Shown here: piece after piece, positions 27,125 through 34,580 of the stretch
Position numbering within the stretch: the first letter of the stretch is position 1
Layout: the number at the start of each line of letters is the position of its first letter
Assembly (NCBI RefSeq): GCF_900460065.1
Contig: NZ_UAVD01000004.1
Span: 1-64,000 of the forward strand
Reading direction: 5' to 3'
Length of the DNA: 64,000 nucleotides
Source of the DNA: Streptomyces griseus
GTDB taxonomy: Bacteria > Actinomycetota > Actinomycetes > Streptomycetales > Streptomycetaceae
The notes under the pieces: generated by a model
Seen by the model: the letters and a program-made list of their open reading frames with translations, nothing else
Told to the model about the DNA's origin: nothing
Databases searched by the model: none
Translations under genes and position numbers: made by a program

Positions 27125-27559
27125 TCACCGCTCCCACGGCCGGACCCCGGCGTCGTCCCTCTCCGGCGGTTCGCGATCCGGCATCTCCTCGGCCAGAATG
27201 TCCGCGGCACCGCTCTGTGTCTCCGCGTCCAGAGCCTCGAACCCGCCTGCGTTGCGCCGGATCTTGGCCCGGTCCCCGCCCAATGCCTCGTCCAACACCT
27301 GAAGTCGGAGGGTGAGCGTCTGGCGCAGGGTGTCGCCCCGGGTGCCGCCCGCCTCCAGCCCTGCCTTGGCGCCCCAACCGCCCACCTCCACCTGGACCTT
27401 GCCCGCGCCGTCCCGGCGGAACTCCACCTCAAGGGTCAGCTCGGCCTGCTCCACCTCGAAGCGGAACTGCTCCTGCCAGCCGTCGTCCTGGGCGGCGTAC
27501 AGCTCCTGACGCAACTCCCGCAACGCCTCCCGCAGAGTGATCCCGTTGTCGCCGCCCAT
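27125..27559 (-). CDS. Trypco2 (trypsin-co-occurring domain 2) family protein
   Basis: The 144-residue protein starts MGGDNGITLREALRELR at ATG 27559 behind GAGGGGAG. The first 95 residues match the Trypco2 pattern: an amphipathic N-terminal helix (LREALRELRQELYAAQ), then strands FRFEVEQAELTLEVEF and VQVEVGGWGAKAG, and a final strand LRQTLTLRLQV. The remaining 45 residues are an acidic, probably disordered tail. The family is defined by its repeated co-occurrence with trypsin-like proteases in predicted conflict systems. Here the stop codon lies 1 nt before the start of the protease-STAND gene, so the two are translationally coupled. A role as adaptor, sensor or inhibitor of the protease is inferred; no catalytic motif is present. 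Confidence 0.85.
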   Translation of the reverse strand: MGGDNGITLREALRELRQELYAAQDDGWQEQFRFEVEQAELTLEVEFRRDGAGKVQVEVGGWGAKAGLEAGGTRGDTLRQTLTLRLQVLDEALGGDRAKIRRNAGGFEALDAETQSGAADILAEEMPDREPPERDDAGVRPWER

Positions 27560-27703
27560 GACGTACTCCCCTCGGATACCGAACGCGAGCTTCGGACGCC
27601 TGGCTCCGGCGCCCCGGGACAAGTCTCGCGCAAGGGGGCGGGGGTGCGCAGAGGTTCGGGGCGAGATCCTCGGACCTGTCGGTTCCGGGGCCGTCAGGCG
27701 GGT

Positions 27704-27879
27704 CTAGGTGTGTTGCCCGGTGAGGTCGGGGACGCGGCTGGCGGGTGGTTTGCCTGCGGGTGCGGTGTGTCCGCGGTGGTGATTGCAGGTGTGCAGCCAC
27801 CGCGGGAACGCTTCGCGGTGTTCGGCTTCTGAGTGGTAGGGCTTGGCACAGGCCCATTCGTCGGGCAGGGTCCGGTGAA
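27704..27879 (-). mobile_element. IS481-type transposase remnant (C-terminal end only)
   Basis: Reading leftward from about 27874, the frame encodes RTLPDEWACAKPYHSEAEH, then REAFPRWLHTCNHHRGHT and KPPASRVPDLTGQ, followed by a stop at 27704. This is the characteristic end of IS481-family DDE transposases (catalytic core missing). No start, no upstream DD residues and no terminal inverted repeats are seen, so it cannot transpose. It is joined directly to the serine recombinase remnant. Confidence 0.82.
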
Positions 27880-28292
27880 ACGGTTCTCGTCGGCGGGGTC
27901 GTCGAGGTTCCAGGCACCGTCGTGCCCGTACGTGACGAGCATCTTCATTCTCGTCCCGCATCTTGTAGCCGGTGTTCAGGCCGTCGACGACGTTGCGGCC
28001 GAGCCGGTCCACCGCTGCCGCGACCAGGCCGTCGTACGGTCCCCTCTCGTCACCGGAGCCACGGGCCAAGACTGGGACGGGTCACGGGATCCGTGGCGCC
28101 GGAGACCTCCCAGGCGTCCGCCCAGCCGATGATGTGGGCCCCGACGGAGGCGGCGGCAGTGAGCACGTTCTCTCGCCGGCGCTCAGGTGAAGACGTCGCC
28201 GGCTTCACGCGCGACAGCCGCCGCACTCCGAGCAGGCACTTGCCGCTTCCGTCGTAGGGTCGTTCGATCGCGTTGAGGTCCGTACCGCGCAT
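27875..28292 (-). pseudogene. serine recombinase (resolvase/integrase) N-terminal remnant, frameshifted
   Basis: Three consecutive frames carry pieces of one serine recombinase. The first is 28292 to about 28050 (LLGVRRLSRVKPATSSPERR, then GWADAWEVSGATDP). Next is about 28069 to 27947 (RGPYDGLVAAAVDRLGRN, the conserved D-R-L-x-R core, then LNTGYKMRDE). Last is about 27948 to 27875 (LVTYGHDGAWNLDDPADEN). Two frameshifts plus loss of the whole C-terminal zinc-ribbon/DNA-binding part make it non-functional. It ends abruptly in IS481 sequence. It marks a former integrative element next to the STAND cassette. Confidence 0.82.
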
Positions 28293-28361
28293 TTCATCTC
28301 TCCGTTCGAGCGCGCATCGTACGGAGAATCGGCGGCCACGCCCCCGGCTGAACGATCTTGG

Positions 28362-28784
28362 TCAGCTGAGGAAGCTCAGACGAACCTGACGGTCCGGATT
28401 GTCGCGATTCGTATCCACCAGGCAGACCGACTGCCAGGTGCCCAGCTCCAGCCTGCCGCCGATCACCGGCAGCGTGGCGTGGGGCGGGACCAGGGCGGGG
28501 AGCACATGGTCGCGGCCGTGGCCCGGGCTGCCGTGGCGGTGCTGCCAGCGATCGTCGGCGGGGAGCAGGTGGTGGAGCGCGGCCAGCAGGTCGTCGTCGC
28601 TGCCCGCGCCGGTCTCCAGTACGGCGACGCCGGCCGTGGCGTGGGGGACGAACACGTTGAGCAGGCCGTCGCGACCGGGCGCGGTGCGGGTGAGGAACTC
28701 TTCGCAGGCGCGCGTCAGGTCGGTGACGCTCTCGGACGTACCGGTGGTGAGATTCAGGACCGTGGTGGTGAAGGAATCGGACAT
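28362..28784 (-). CDS. yjbQ: YjbQ/UPF0047 family protein (secondary thiamine-phosphate synthase-like)
   Basis: The 140-residue single-domain protein has family motifs FVPHATAGVAVLE, HRHGSPGHGRDHVLPAL and LELGTWQSVCLVD. The conserved His residues (H68-A-T and the H-R-x-G-x-x-x-G-H cluster) are intact, and the length is normal. Members of this family have been reported to have weak thiamine-phosphate synthase activity, but the physiological role is unsettled. ATG 28784 is preceded by a GGAGGC-type site. It is transcribed divergently from the ssu leader peptide, with only 92 nt between starts, so the two promoters overlap closely. Confidence 0.88.
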   Translation of the reverse strand: MSDSFTTTVLNLTTGTSESVTDLTRACEEFLTRTAPGRDGLLNVFVPHATAGVAVLETGAGSDDDLLAALHHLLPADDRWQHRHGSPGHGRDHVLPALVPPHATLPVIGGRLELGTWQSVCLVDTNRDNPDRQVRLSFLS

Positions 28785-28839
28785 GCCTCCATCTTCGCCC
28801 CACCGGCGTGAGATGACGCGTCCACGCTCCGAGACACCA

Positions 28840-28869
28840 TTGACCGTGTCCCGACCGGATGGCTACGTT
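28840..28869 (+). promoter_or_regulatory. putative promoter of the ssu leader/operon
   Basis: TTGACC at 28840-28845 and TACGTT at 28864-28869 are separated by 18 nt. The spacing predicts transcription starting at about 28876-28877, which coincides with the ATG of the leader peptide. Confidence 0.5.
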
Positions 28870-28876
28870 CAGCGCC

Positions 28877-28960
28877 ATGTTCCGATCAGCTCTGCTCACT
28901 TCGCGCGGTCACATCGACCTGCTGCGAGTGGCTTCCGCCGCGTGTCGTCGCGGCTGCTGA
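28877..28960 (+). CDS. cysteine-containing leader peptide upstream of ssuCBAD
   Basis: The 27-residue peptide begins MFRSALLTSRGHIDLLRV and ends ACRRGC before TGA. It matches the actinobacterial leader-peptide pattern LLT-x-R-x-H-I-D-L-x-R-V placed upstream of sulfur-assimilation and sulfonate operons, with Cys codons (TGT, TGC) just before the stop. No Shine-Dalgarno precedes ATG 28877, and the likely promoter puts the transcript start at or one base before the ATG, so it is probably translated as a leaderless mRNA. Polycysteine leaderless ORFs of this type are known cysteine-responsive attenuators in mycobacteria. Here only two Cys codons are present. The expected role is to sense Cys-tRNA and control read-through into ssuC, 351 nt downstream. 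Confidence 0.8.
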   Translation: MFRSALLTSRGHIDLLRVASAACRRGC

Positions 28961-29311
28961 CGTTCTCCCGGCGACTCCCGGAGCGTTTCCCACCGCACGG
29001 CCGTGCCTGCGGTACTCCGCTGTCCGCCCTTCCGTAGCCTCGCCTGTCGCGTAGGCGCAGCCCCCGTCTCCGGCTCCTTGGCTTCTCGTGTCGCCCGAGC
29101 GGGCCGTGGTCACTCGTGCCTTCCGACGCTCCGTCGGGCAACTCCCGGCCGGTCATCGCCCGTGAGCGGCAGTCGGTACGGGGCCCCGTCGGCCTGCCCG
29201 CGACTGCCTCCTTCGCCCCTCGCGTCCACGTCTCTTCCCCGTTCCTCCTCCTCTCCTCGCTCTCCTCGCGCCTCGCCCCCCCCCATCCGTGCGCCCTCCC
29301 GTGGAGCCCTC
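28961..29311 (+). promoter_or_regulatory. ssu 5' leader with C-rich, G-poor tract (possible Rho-dependent attenuator)
   Basis: This 351-nt untranslated stretch lies between the leader peptide and ssuC. Within 29201-29290 I count about 52 C and 12 G in 90 nt, in long pyrimidine runs, which is a typical Rho-loading bias and unlike the surrounding sequence. A short palindrome GCACGGCCGTGC occurs near 28996-29007. No perfect terminator hairpin with U-run is seen. The Rho link is inference. Confidence 0.45.
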
Positions 29312-30202
29312 ATGACCGTCAGCCACGCACCACCGCCACCCGGCCCGTCCGTCGCCCCGGAGAAACCGTCCGCGGTGACCCGTACGCCACCCGATCTGGA
29401 GGCGGTCTCTCCGGCGTCCGTCCGGCGGTCCCGGCTGCGGGCCGCACCGCGGTGGGTGCGGCGGGCGGTGGGTCCGACGCTGTTGCTCGCGTTGTGGCAG
29501 GTGCTCAGCGCCACGGGGGTACTGCACGCCGATGTGCTCGCCTCGCCCGGGACCATCGCCCGCGCCGGGGCCGACCTCGTGGCGGACGGGACACTGCCGG
29601 CCGCGATGGGCGTCTCGCTCCAGCGGGTGGTGGTGGGGCTCCTGCTCGGCGGGGTCGTCGGGACCGCACTCGCGCTCGTTTCGGGGCTCTCACGGCTCGG
29701 GGAGGACCTGGTCGACGCGACCGTGCAGATGCTGCGCACGGTGCCCTGGGTGGGGCTGATCCCGCTGTTCATCATCTGGCTCGGGATCGGCGAGGCGCCG
29801 AAGGTGGCGCTCATCGCGCTCGGGGTGGCCTTTCACCTCTACCTCAACGTCTATGCGGGAATCCGCGGTGTCGACGCCCAACTCATCGAAGCCGGTGAGT
29901 CGTTGGGACTCGGGCGATGGGGGCTGGTCCGGCATGTGGTGCTGCCGGGCGCACTGCCCGGGGCCATGACCGGGCTGCGGTACTCGCTGGCGACGGCCTG
30001 GCTCGCGCTCGTCTTCGGTGAGTCGATCAACGCCGACGCCGGGATCGGTTTCCTGATGAACCAGGCCCGCGAGTTCTTCCGGACCGACGTGATCGTCGTC
30101 TGTCTCGTCGTGTACGCGTTCCTCGGCCTCACCGCCGACGTCATCGTCCGGATCCTCGAAAGGCTGCTGCTGCAATGGCGACCGACCTTCACCGGCCAGT
30201 GA
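29312..30202 (+). CDS. ssuC: aliphatic sulfonate ABC transporter permease SsuC
   Basis: The 296-residue inner-membrane permease of the BPD-transport family has six hydrophobic helices. The conserved EAA loop is present as EAGESLGLGRWGLVRHVVLPGALP (residues split here only for description: EAGESLG, then HVVLPGALPG). The first 65 residues are a Pro/Ser-rich cytoplasmic extension. ATG 29312 has GGAG 6 nt upstream, whereas longer in-frame extensions run through the C-rich leader and are not credible. It overlaps ssuB by 28 nt. The ATPase, binding protein and monooxygenase genes downstream support sulfonate rather than taurine or nitrate transport. Confidence 0.92.
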   Translation: MTVSHAPPPPGPSVAPEKPSAVTRTPPDLEAVSPASVRRSRLRAAPRWVRRAVGPTLLLALWQVLSATGVLHADVLASPGTIARAGADLVADGTLPAAMGVSLQRVVVGLLLGGVVGTALALVSGLSRLGEDLVDATVQMLRTVPWVGLIPLFIIWLGIGEAPKVALIALGVAFHLYLNVYAGIRGVDAQLIEAGESLGLGRWGLVRHVVLPGALPGAMTGLRYSLATAWLALVFGESINADAGIGFLMNQAREFFRTDVIVVCLVVYAFLGLTADVIVRILERLLLQWRPTFTGQ

Positions 30203-31095
30203 AAGACGACCTTGCCCCCGCCCCGCCCGCCGCGCTGTCGGCCGGCGCTCCGGAGGCCGCCGTACGGGTCGAAGGGCTCACCCGGTCCTTCGACGGGCGA
30301 CCGGTCGTCGACGGCCTCGATCTCACCCTGAGGGCAGGCGAGTTCACCGCCCTGCTCGGGCGTAGCGGATGCGGCAAGTCGACGCTGCTGCGCGTGCTCG
30401 CCGGGCTGGACCGGGAGATCTCGGGCACCGTACTGGTGCCGCGCCGGCGCGCGGTCGCGTTCCAGGCCCCGCGGCTGATGCCGTGGAAGCGCATCTGGCG
30501 CAACATACTGCTCGGCCTGCCGGGCAAGCCCGAACGCGGACTCGCCGAGCGGGCGTTGGCGGAGGTCGGGCTGGCGGAGCGGGCCGGGGCGTGGCCCAGG
30601 ACGCTGTCCGGCGGCGAGGCGCAGCGCGCATCGCTGGCCAGGGCCCTGGTGCGGGAGCCCGATCTGCTGCTGCTCGACGAGCCCTTCGGGGCGTTGGACG
30701 CTTTGACCCGGATCAGGGCCCAGCAGCTCGTCGCGGAGCTCTGGCAGCGGCGCGGCTGCGCCGTACTGCTGGTCACCCATGACGTGGACGAGGCCCTGCT
30801 GCTGGCCGACCGGGCGCTGGTGATGCGGGACGGGCGGATCGCGTACGACACGCCTGTCGCGCTGGACCGGCCCCGCGGGGTCGGCTCGGCCGGGTTCACC
30901 GACCTGCGCTCCCGCCTGCTGACCGAACTGGGCGTCGGGGACGAGGGCGGTGGCGAAAGGGAGGGCCGCGCCCTCGGTGGGGCGGACACGGTCGCCGGTG
31001 CGCAGCCTTCCGTGGCCGCCGCCCCGCTCGGCCCCGGACCGACGAAGACGACCGCCACGTCCCCCGTACACCCTCGTCATGGAGAGGTCTCATGA
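30175..31095 (+). CDS. ssuB: aliphatic sulfonate ABC transporter ATP-binding protein SsuB
   Basis: The 306-residue cytoplasmic ATPase has Walker A LGRSGCGKST (about 61-70), Q-loop FQAPRLMPW, signature LSGGEAQR, Walker B LLLLDEPFGALD and H-loop LVTHDVDEA. The core aligns to SsuB/TauB length. The final 55 residues (Gly/Ala/Pro-rich) are an extra low-complexity tail. ATG 30175 lies inside the end of ssuC, and its stop overlaps the start of ssuA by 4 nt (ATGA), so the subunits are translationally coupled. It powers sulfonate uptake with SsuC and the SsuA lipoprotein. Confidence 0.93.
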   Translation: MATDLHRPVKDDLAPAPPAALSAGAPEAAVRVEGLTRSFDGRPVVDGLDLTLRAGEFTALLGRSGCGKSTLLRVLAGLDREISGTVLVPRRRAVAFQAPRLMPWKRIWRNILLGLPGKPERGLAERALAEVGLAERAGAWPRTLSGGEAQRASLARALVREPDLLLLDEPFGALDALTRIRAQQLVAELWQRRGCAVLLVTHDVDEALLLADRALVMRDGRIAYDTPVALDRPRGVGSAGFTDLRSRLLTELGVGDEGGGEREGRALGGADTVAGAQPSVAAAPLGPGPTKTTATSPVHPRHGEVS

Positions 31096-32120
31096 AACGC
31101 CGCGCTCTGCCCGCACTGCTCCTCCCCCTCGCCCTGCTCCTGACCGCGTGCGGCGGCCCCTCCTCGGCGAACTCGGGCGGCAACACCGACGGATCGGGCA
31201 GCCTCACACTCAACGTCGGTGACCAGAAGGGGGGTTACGAGGCGATCCTGCGGGCCTCCGGAGAGCTCGACGACCTCGGCTACCGCGTCACGTGGTCCAC
31301 CTTCACCTCGGGACCACCCCTGTTGGAGGCCGTGAGCGCCGGCGCGGTGGACATCGGAGGCGTCGGCAACACGCCGCCCGTCTTCGCCGCGGGGGCCGAC
31401 TCGAACATCACCGTCGTCGGCGCCACGCACGGCTCCTCGGCCGGCGAGGTCATCGTGGTGCCCGAGGACTCTCCCCTGAAGACACCCGCCCAGCTCAAGG
31501 GCGCCTCCATCGCCGTGGCGCAGGGCAGTTCGGCCCACTTCCAGCTGGTCGCCTCGCTCAGGAAGGCCGGCCTCGGGATCGAGGACGTGAAGCTGAACTA
31601 CCTCCAGCCCGCCGACGCGCTCGCCGCGTTCAGCCGGGGCAAGGTCGACGCCTGGGCGATCTGGGACCCGTACACCTCACAGGTCCTGCGCACGACGGAC
31701 GCCCGGGTGCTCACCACCGGCGAAGGCGTCGTCAACGGCCTCGGCTTCCAGGTCGCCTCGCCCGTGTCGCTCGGGGACCGGAAGAAGTCGCGGGCCATCG
31801 GCGACCTGCTCGTCCGGCTGGAGCGGGCCCAGAAGTGGGTCTTCGAGCACCCGGAGGAGTGGGCGAAGGTCTGGGCGAAGGAGACCGGTCTCCCCTACGA
31901 GGTGGCGCTGGACGCCGTGAAGCTCAGTTACGGCACCCGCGTCCCGGTCGCGATCGACGCCGCGGCCATCGCCTCCGAGCAGGAGATCGCCGACACCTTC
32001 GCCGAACTGAAGCTGATTCCCCGGCGGTTCGACTTCGAGGACTACGTCGACACCCGGTTCAACCGTGACCTCCCCCCGTCCTCCACCGCACCACGCTCCT
32101 ACGGAAAGGCCTCATCGTGA
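31092..32120 (+). CDS. ssuA: sulfonate ABC transporter substrate-binding lipoprotein SsuA
   Basis: The 342-residue protein has a lipoprotein signal peptide (KRRALPALLLPLALLLTAC) with the lipidation Cys at residue 20, followed by a Ser/Gly linker. The mature domain has the NMT1/SsuA fold: LNVGDQKGGYEAILRASG at the start of lobe 1, the DIGGVGNTPPVFAAGA substrate-region motif, and AWAIWDPYTS in the hinge/lobe 2 region. It delivers aliphatic sulfonates to SsuBC. GGAGAGG precedes the start. It overlaps both neighbours by 4 nt (ATGA with ssuB, GTGA with ssuD), indicating tight coupling. Confidence 0.93.
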   Translation: MKRRALPALLLPLALLLTACGGPSSANSGGNTDGSGSLTLNVGDQKGGYEAILRASGELDDLGYRVTWSTFTSGPPLLEAVSAGAVDIGGVGNTPPVFAAGADSNITVVGATHGSSAGEVIVVPEDSPLKTPAQLKGASIAVAQGSSAHFQLVASLRKAGLGIEDVKLNYLQPADALAAFSRGKVDAWAIWDPYTSQVLRTTDARVLTTGEGVVNGLGFQVASPVSLGDRKKSRAIGDLLVRLERAQKWVFEHPEEWAKVWAKETGLPYEVALDAVKLSYGTRVPVAIDAAAIASEQEIADTFAELKLIPRRFDFEDYVDTRFNRDLPPSSTAPRSYGKASS

Positions 32121-33328
32121 ACGTCCATCTGCACTGGTTCCTGCCCACCGGGGGCGACGGCCGGACGCTCGTCGACCGGCACGCCTACACCGACGGCGGC
32201 ATCACGCGCGACCGGATCACCCCGGTGAGCGGGGTGCGGGCTCCGGACATCGAGTACCTGATCCAGATCGCCAAGGCGGCGGAGCAGTTGGGCTTCGAGG
32301 CCGTGCTGACGCCCACGGGCACCTGGTGCGAGGACGCCTGGCTGACCACGGTGGCGCTCGCCCAGCACACCGAGCGGCTGAAGTTCCTCGTGGCGTTCCG
32401 GCCCGGGGTCATCTCCCCGGTGCTCGCCGCTCAGATGGCGTCCACGTATCAGCGGATCACCCGTGGACGGCTGCTGCTCAACGTGGTGACCGGGGGCGAT
32501 TCCACGGAGCAGCGACGGTTCGGGGACCATCTGGACCACGACCGGCGCTATGCGCGGACCGCGGAGTTCCTGTCGGTGGTGCGGGGCGTCTGGAGCGGGC
32601 AGCCGTACGACTTCGACGGTGAGCACTACCAGGTGGAGGGCGGGCTGACCGCGCTGCCGCCGGACCCGCTGCCGGAGATCTTCTTCGGCGGGTCCTCGGC
32701 CGCCGCGGGGCCGGTGGCCGCGGCTCATACGGATGTCTATCTGACCTGGGGCGAGCCGCCGGCCGCCGTGAAGGAGAAGATCGACTGGATTCGCGGTCTG
32801 GCGGAGGAGCAGGGCCGCACGGTCCGGTTCGGCATCCGGCTGCACACCATTTCGCGGGACTCCTCGGCCGAGGCGTGGGCGACCGCGAACCGGTTGCTGG
32901 GCGACCTCGACGCGGACACGATCGCGGCGGCGCAGCAGGCGCTGGGGCGCAGCGAGTCGGTCGGGCAGCAGCGGATGCTGGCGCTGCACGGCGGTTCGCG
33001 GGACGAGCTGGAGATCGCGCCGAACCTCTGGGCGGGCGTCGGCCTGGTGCGCGGCGGGGCCGGGACCGCGCTGGTGGGCAGCCATGCGGAGGTCGCGGAC
33101 CGGATCGAGGAGTACCACGCACTGGGGGTGGAGCACTTCGTGCTCTCCGGGTATCCGCATCTGGAGGAGGCGTACTGGTTCGGTGAGGGGGTCACCCCCG
33201 AGCTGGCCCGGCGCGGACTGCTGTCGACCGTCCCGGCGTCCCCGTCGCTGAGTGCGGCGCGAGGCCGGGAGAACCGTCCCGCCTCTGCTCCCGGGGGTGC
33301 GCCGCTGCTGGTGGCCGGCGGCCGCTGA
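32117..33328 (+). CDS. ssuD: FMNH2-dependent alkanesulfonate monooxygenase SsuD
   Basis: This 403-residue TIM-barrel flavin monooxygenase of the bacterial luciferase-like family begins MNVHLHWFLPTGGDGR at GTG 32117. Conserved segments include TPTGTWCEDAWLT, RPGVISPVLAAQMASTYQR, GRLLLNVVTGGD and GFGIRLH-like VRFGIRLHTISRD. It releases sulfite from alkanesulfonates using FMNH2 and O2, and the product feeds cysteine synthesis, which matches the cysteine-type leader peptide upstream. No flavin reductase (ssuE) gene is in this operon, so reduced flavin must come from elsewhere. The last 35 residues are a low-complexity extension. A perfect hairpin follows 13 nt after the stop. Confidence 0.94.
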   Translation: MNVHLHWFLPTGGDGRTLVDRHAYTDGGITRDRITPVSGVRAPDIEYLIQIAKAAEQLGFEAVLTPTGTWCEDAWLTTVALAQHTERLKFLVAFRPGVISPVLAAQMASTYQRITRGRLLLNVVTGGDSTEQRRFGDHLDHDRRYARTAEFLSVVRGVWSGQPYDFDGEHYQVEGGLTALPPDPLPEIFFGGSSAAAGPVAAAHTDVYLTWGEPPAAVKEKIDWIRGLAEEQGRTVRFGIRLHTISRDSSAEAWATANRLLGDLDADTIAAAQQALGRSESVGQQRMLALHGGSRDELEIAPNLWAGVGLVRGGAGTALVGSHAEVADRIEEYHALGVEHFVLSGYPHLEEAYWFGEGVTPELARRGLLSTVPASPSLSAARGRENRPASAPGGAPLLVAGGR

Positions 33329-33341
33329 CCCGGCGGTGGCG

Positions 33342-33380
33342 CTCGTCGGGGGTCCGGGAAGATCCCGGACCCCCGACGAG
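33342..33380 (+). terminator. perfect 18-bp hairpin terminator after ssuD
   Basis: CTCGTCGGGGGTCCGGGA at 33342-33359 pairs without mismatch to 33363-33380 across a 3-nt loop (AGA). It ends only 11 nt before the GTG start of the next gene on the same strand. Confidence 0.82.
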
Positions 33381-33391
33381 TTAGTAGAAGC

Positions 33392-34558
33392 GTGAACATT
33401 TCTGGGGTGCGTGAGCTGGACGTGGTCGTGATCGGCGCGGGTCAGGCGGGGCTGTCCGCCGCCCACCACCTGCGCCGCGTCGGGCTGGAGCCGGACGTCG
33501 GCTTCGTCGTGCTGGACCACGCGCCCCGGCCGGGCGGCGCGTGGCAGTTCCGCTGGCCCTCGCTGACCTACGGCAAGGTTCACGGGATGCACGCGCTGCC
33601 GGGCATGGAGCTGACCGGAGCCGACCCCGACCGGCCCTCGTCGGAGGTGATCGGCGCGTACTTCGCCGCGTACGAGGAGCACTTCGACCTGCGGGTCCAC
33701 CGCCCGGTGGAGGTGAGCGCCGTACGGGAGGGAAGCGGCGGGCGGCTGCTCGTGGAGACGTCCGAGGGGACGTACGCCCCGCGGGCCGTGATCAACGCGA
33801 CCGGTACCTGGGACCGGCCGTTCTGGCCGCGCTACCCGGGCCAGGAGACTTTCCGCGGACGGCAGTTGCACACGGCGGACTACCCGGGGCCCGAGGAGTT
33901 CGCGGGGCAGCGCGTCATCGTCGTCGGGGGCGGGGCCTCCGGTACGCAGCATCTGATGGAGATCGCCGAGCACGCGGCCGACACCTTCTGGGTGACCCGG
34001 AGCGAGCCGGTCTTCCGGGAGGGACCGTTCACCGAGGAGTGGGGACGGGCGGCCGTGGCGATGGTGGAGGAGCGGGTGCGCAGGGGACTGCCGCCGCGGA
34101 GCGTGGTCAGCGTGACCGGGCTGCCGATGACCGACGCGGTGCGGCGGGCCCGGGAGCGGGGGGTGCTGGACCGGCTGCCGATGTTCGACCGGATCACGCC
34201 GGACGGGGTGGCCTGGGACGACGGTCGGGTCGTCGAGGCCGAGGTGATCCTGTGGGCCACCGGGTTCCGGCCCGCCGTGGACCATCTGGCACCGCTGAAG
34301 CTGCGCGAGCCGGGTGGCGGCATCCGGGCCGAGGACACCCGTGCCGTACGCGACGGGCGCGTCCATCTCGTCGGGTACGGACCGTCCGCCAGCACCATCG
34401 GCGCGAACCGTGCGGGCCGGGCGGCGGTCCGGTCGGTCATGCGGCTGCTGAGGGAGACAGGCGGCGGCACGGGCGCGGAGACCGGCACGGAGACCGGCGG
34501 CGGGCGGCCGGGCCGGGAGGCCGGAGCGGCGGTCGCCGCCCCGGTCTCCGGGGGGTGA
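33392..34558 (+). CDS. FAD/NAD(P)-dependent flavoprotein monooxygenase-like oxidoreductase
   Basis: The 388-residue protein has two dinucleotide-binding motifs: VVIGAGQAGLSAAHHL (FAD, residues about 10-26) and VIVVGGGASGTQHL (NADPH, about 170-184). It also has the ATG-like ILWATGFRPA. This is the CzcO/YpdA-like class of flavin-containing monooxygenases or thioredoxin-reductase-like oxidoreductases. There is no redox-active Cys pair. The last 40 residues are a Gly/Thr/Glu low-complexity tail. The start GTG 33392 has only a weak RBS (TAGAAG) squeezed between the ssu terminator hairpin and the start codon. Substrate unknown. Proximity to the ssu operon suggests but does not prove a sulfur-related role. 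Confidence 0.85.
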   Translation: MNISGVRELDVVVIGAGQAGLSAAHHLRRVGLEPDVGFVVLDHAPRPGGAWQFRWPSLTYGKVHGMHALPGMELTGADPDRPSSEVIGAYFAAYEEHFDLRVHRPVEVSAVREGSGGRLLVETSEGTYAPRAVINATGTWDRPFWPRYPGQETFRGRQLHTADYPGPEEFAGQRVIVVGGGASGTQHLMEIAEHAADTFWVTRSEPVFREGPFTEEWGRAAVAMVEERVRRGLPPRSVVSVTGLPMTDAVRRARERGVLDRLPMFDRITPDGVAWDDGRVVEAEVILWATGFRPAVDHLAPLKLREPGGGIRAEDTRAVRDGRVHLVGYGPSASTIGANRAGRAAVRSVMRLLRETGGGTGAETGTETGGGRPGREAGAAVAAPVSGG

Positions 34559-34580
34559 GCCGTCCGCGGGAGGCCTGGCG

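Noticed and set aside
28961-29311. In-frame N-terminal extension of ssuC through the leader
   Set aside because: It would be a Pro/Arg/Ser-rich tract with no RBS, while ATG 29312 has GGAG and yields a normal permease.
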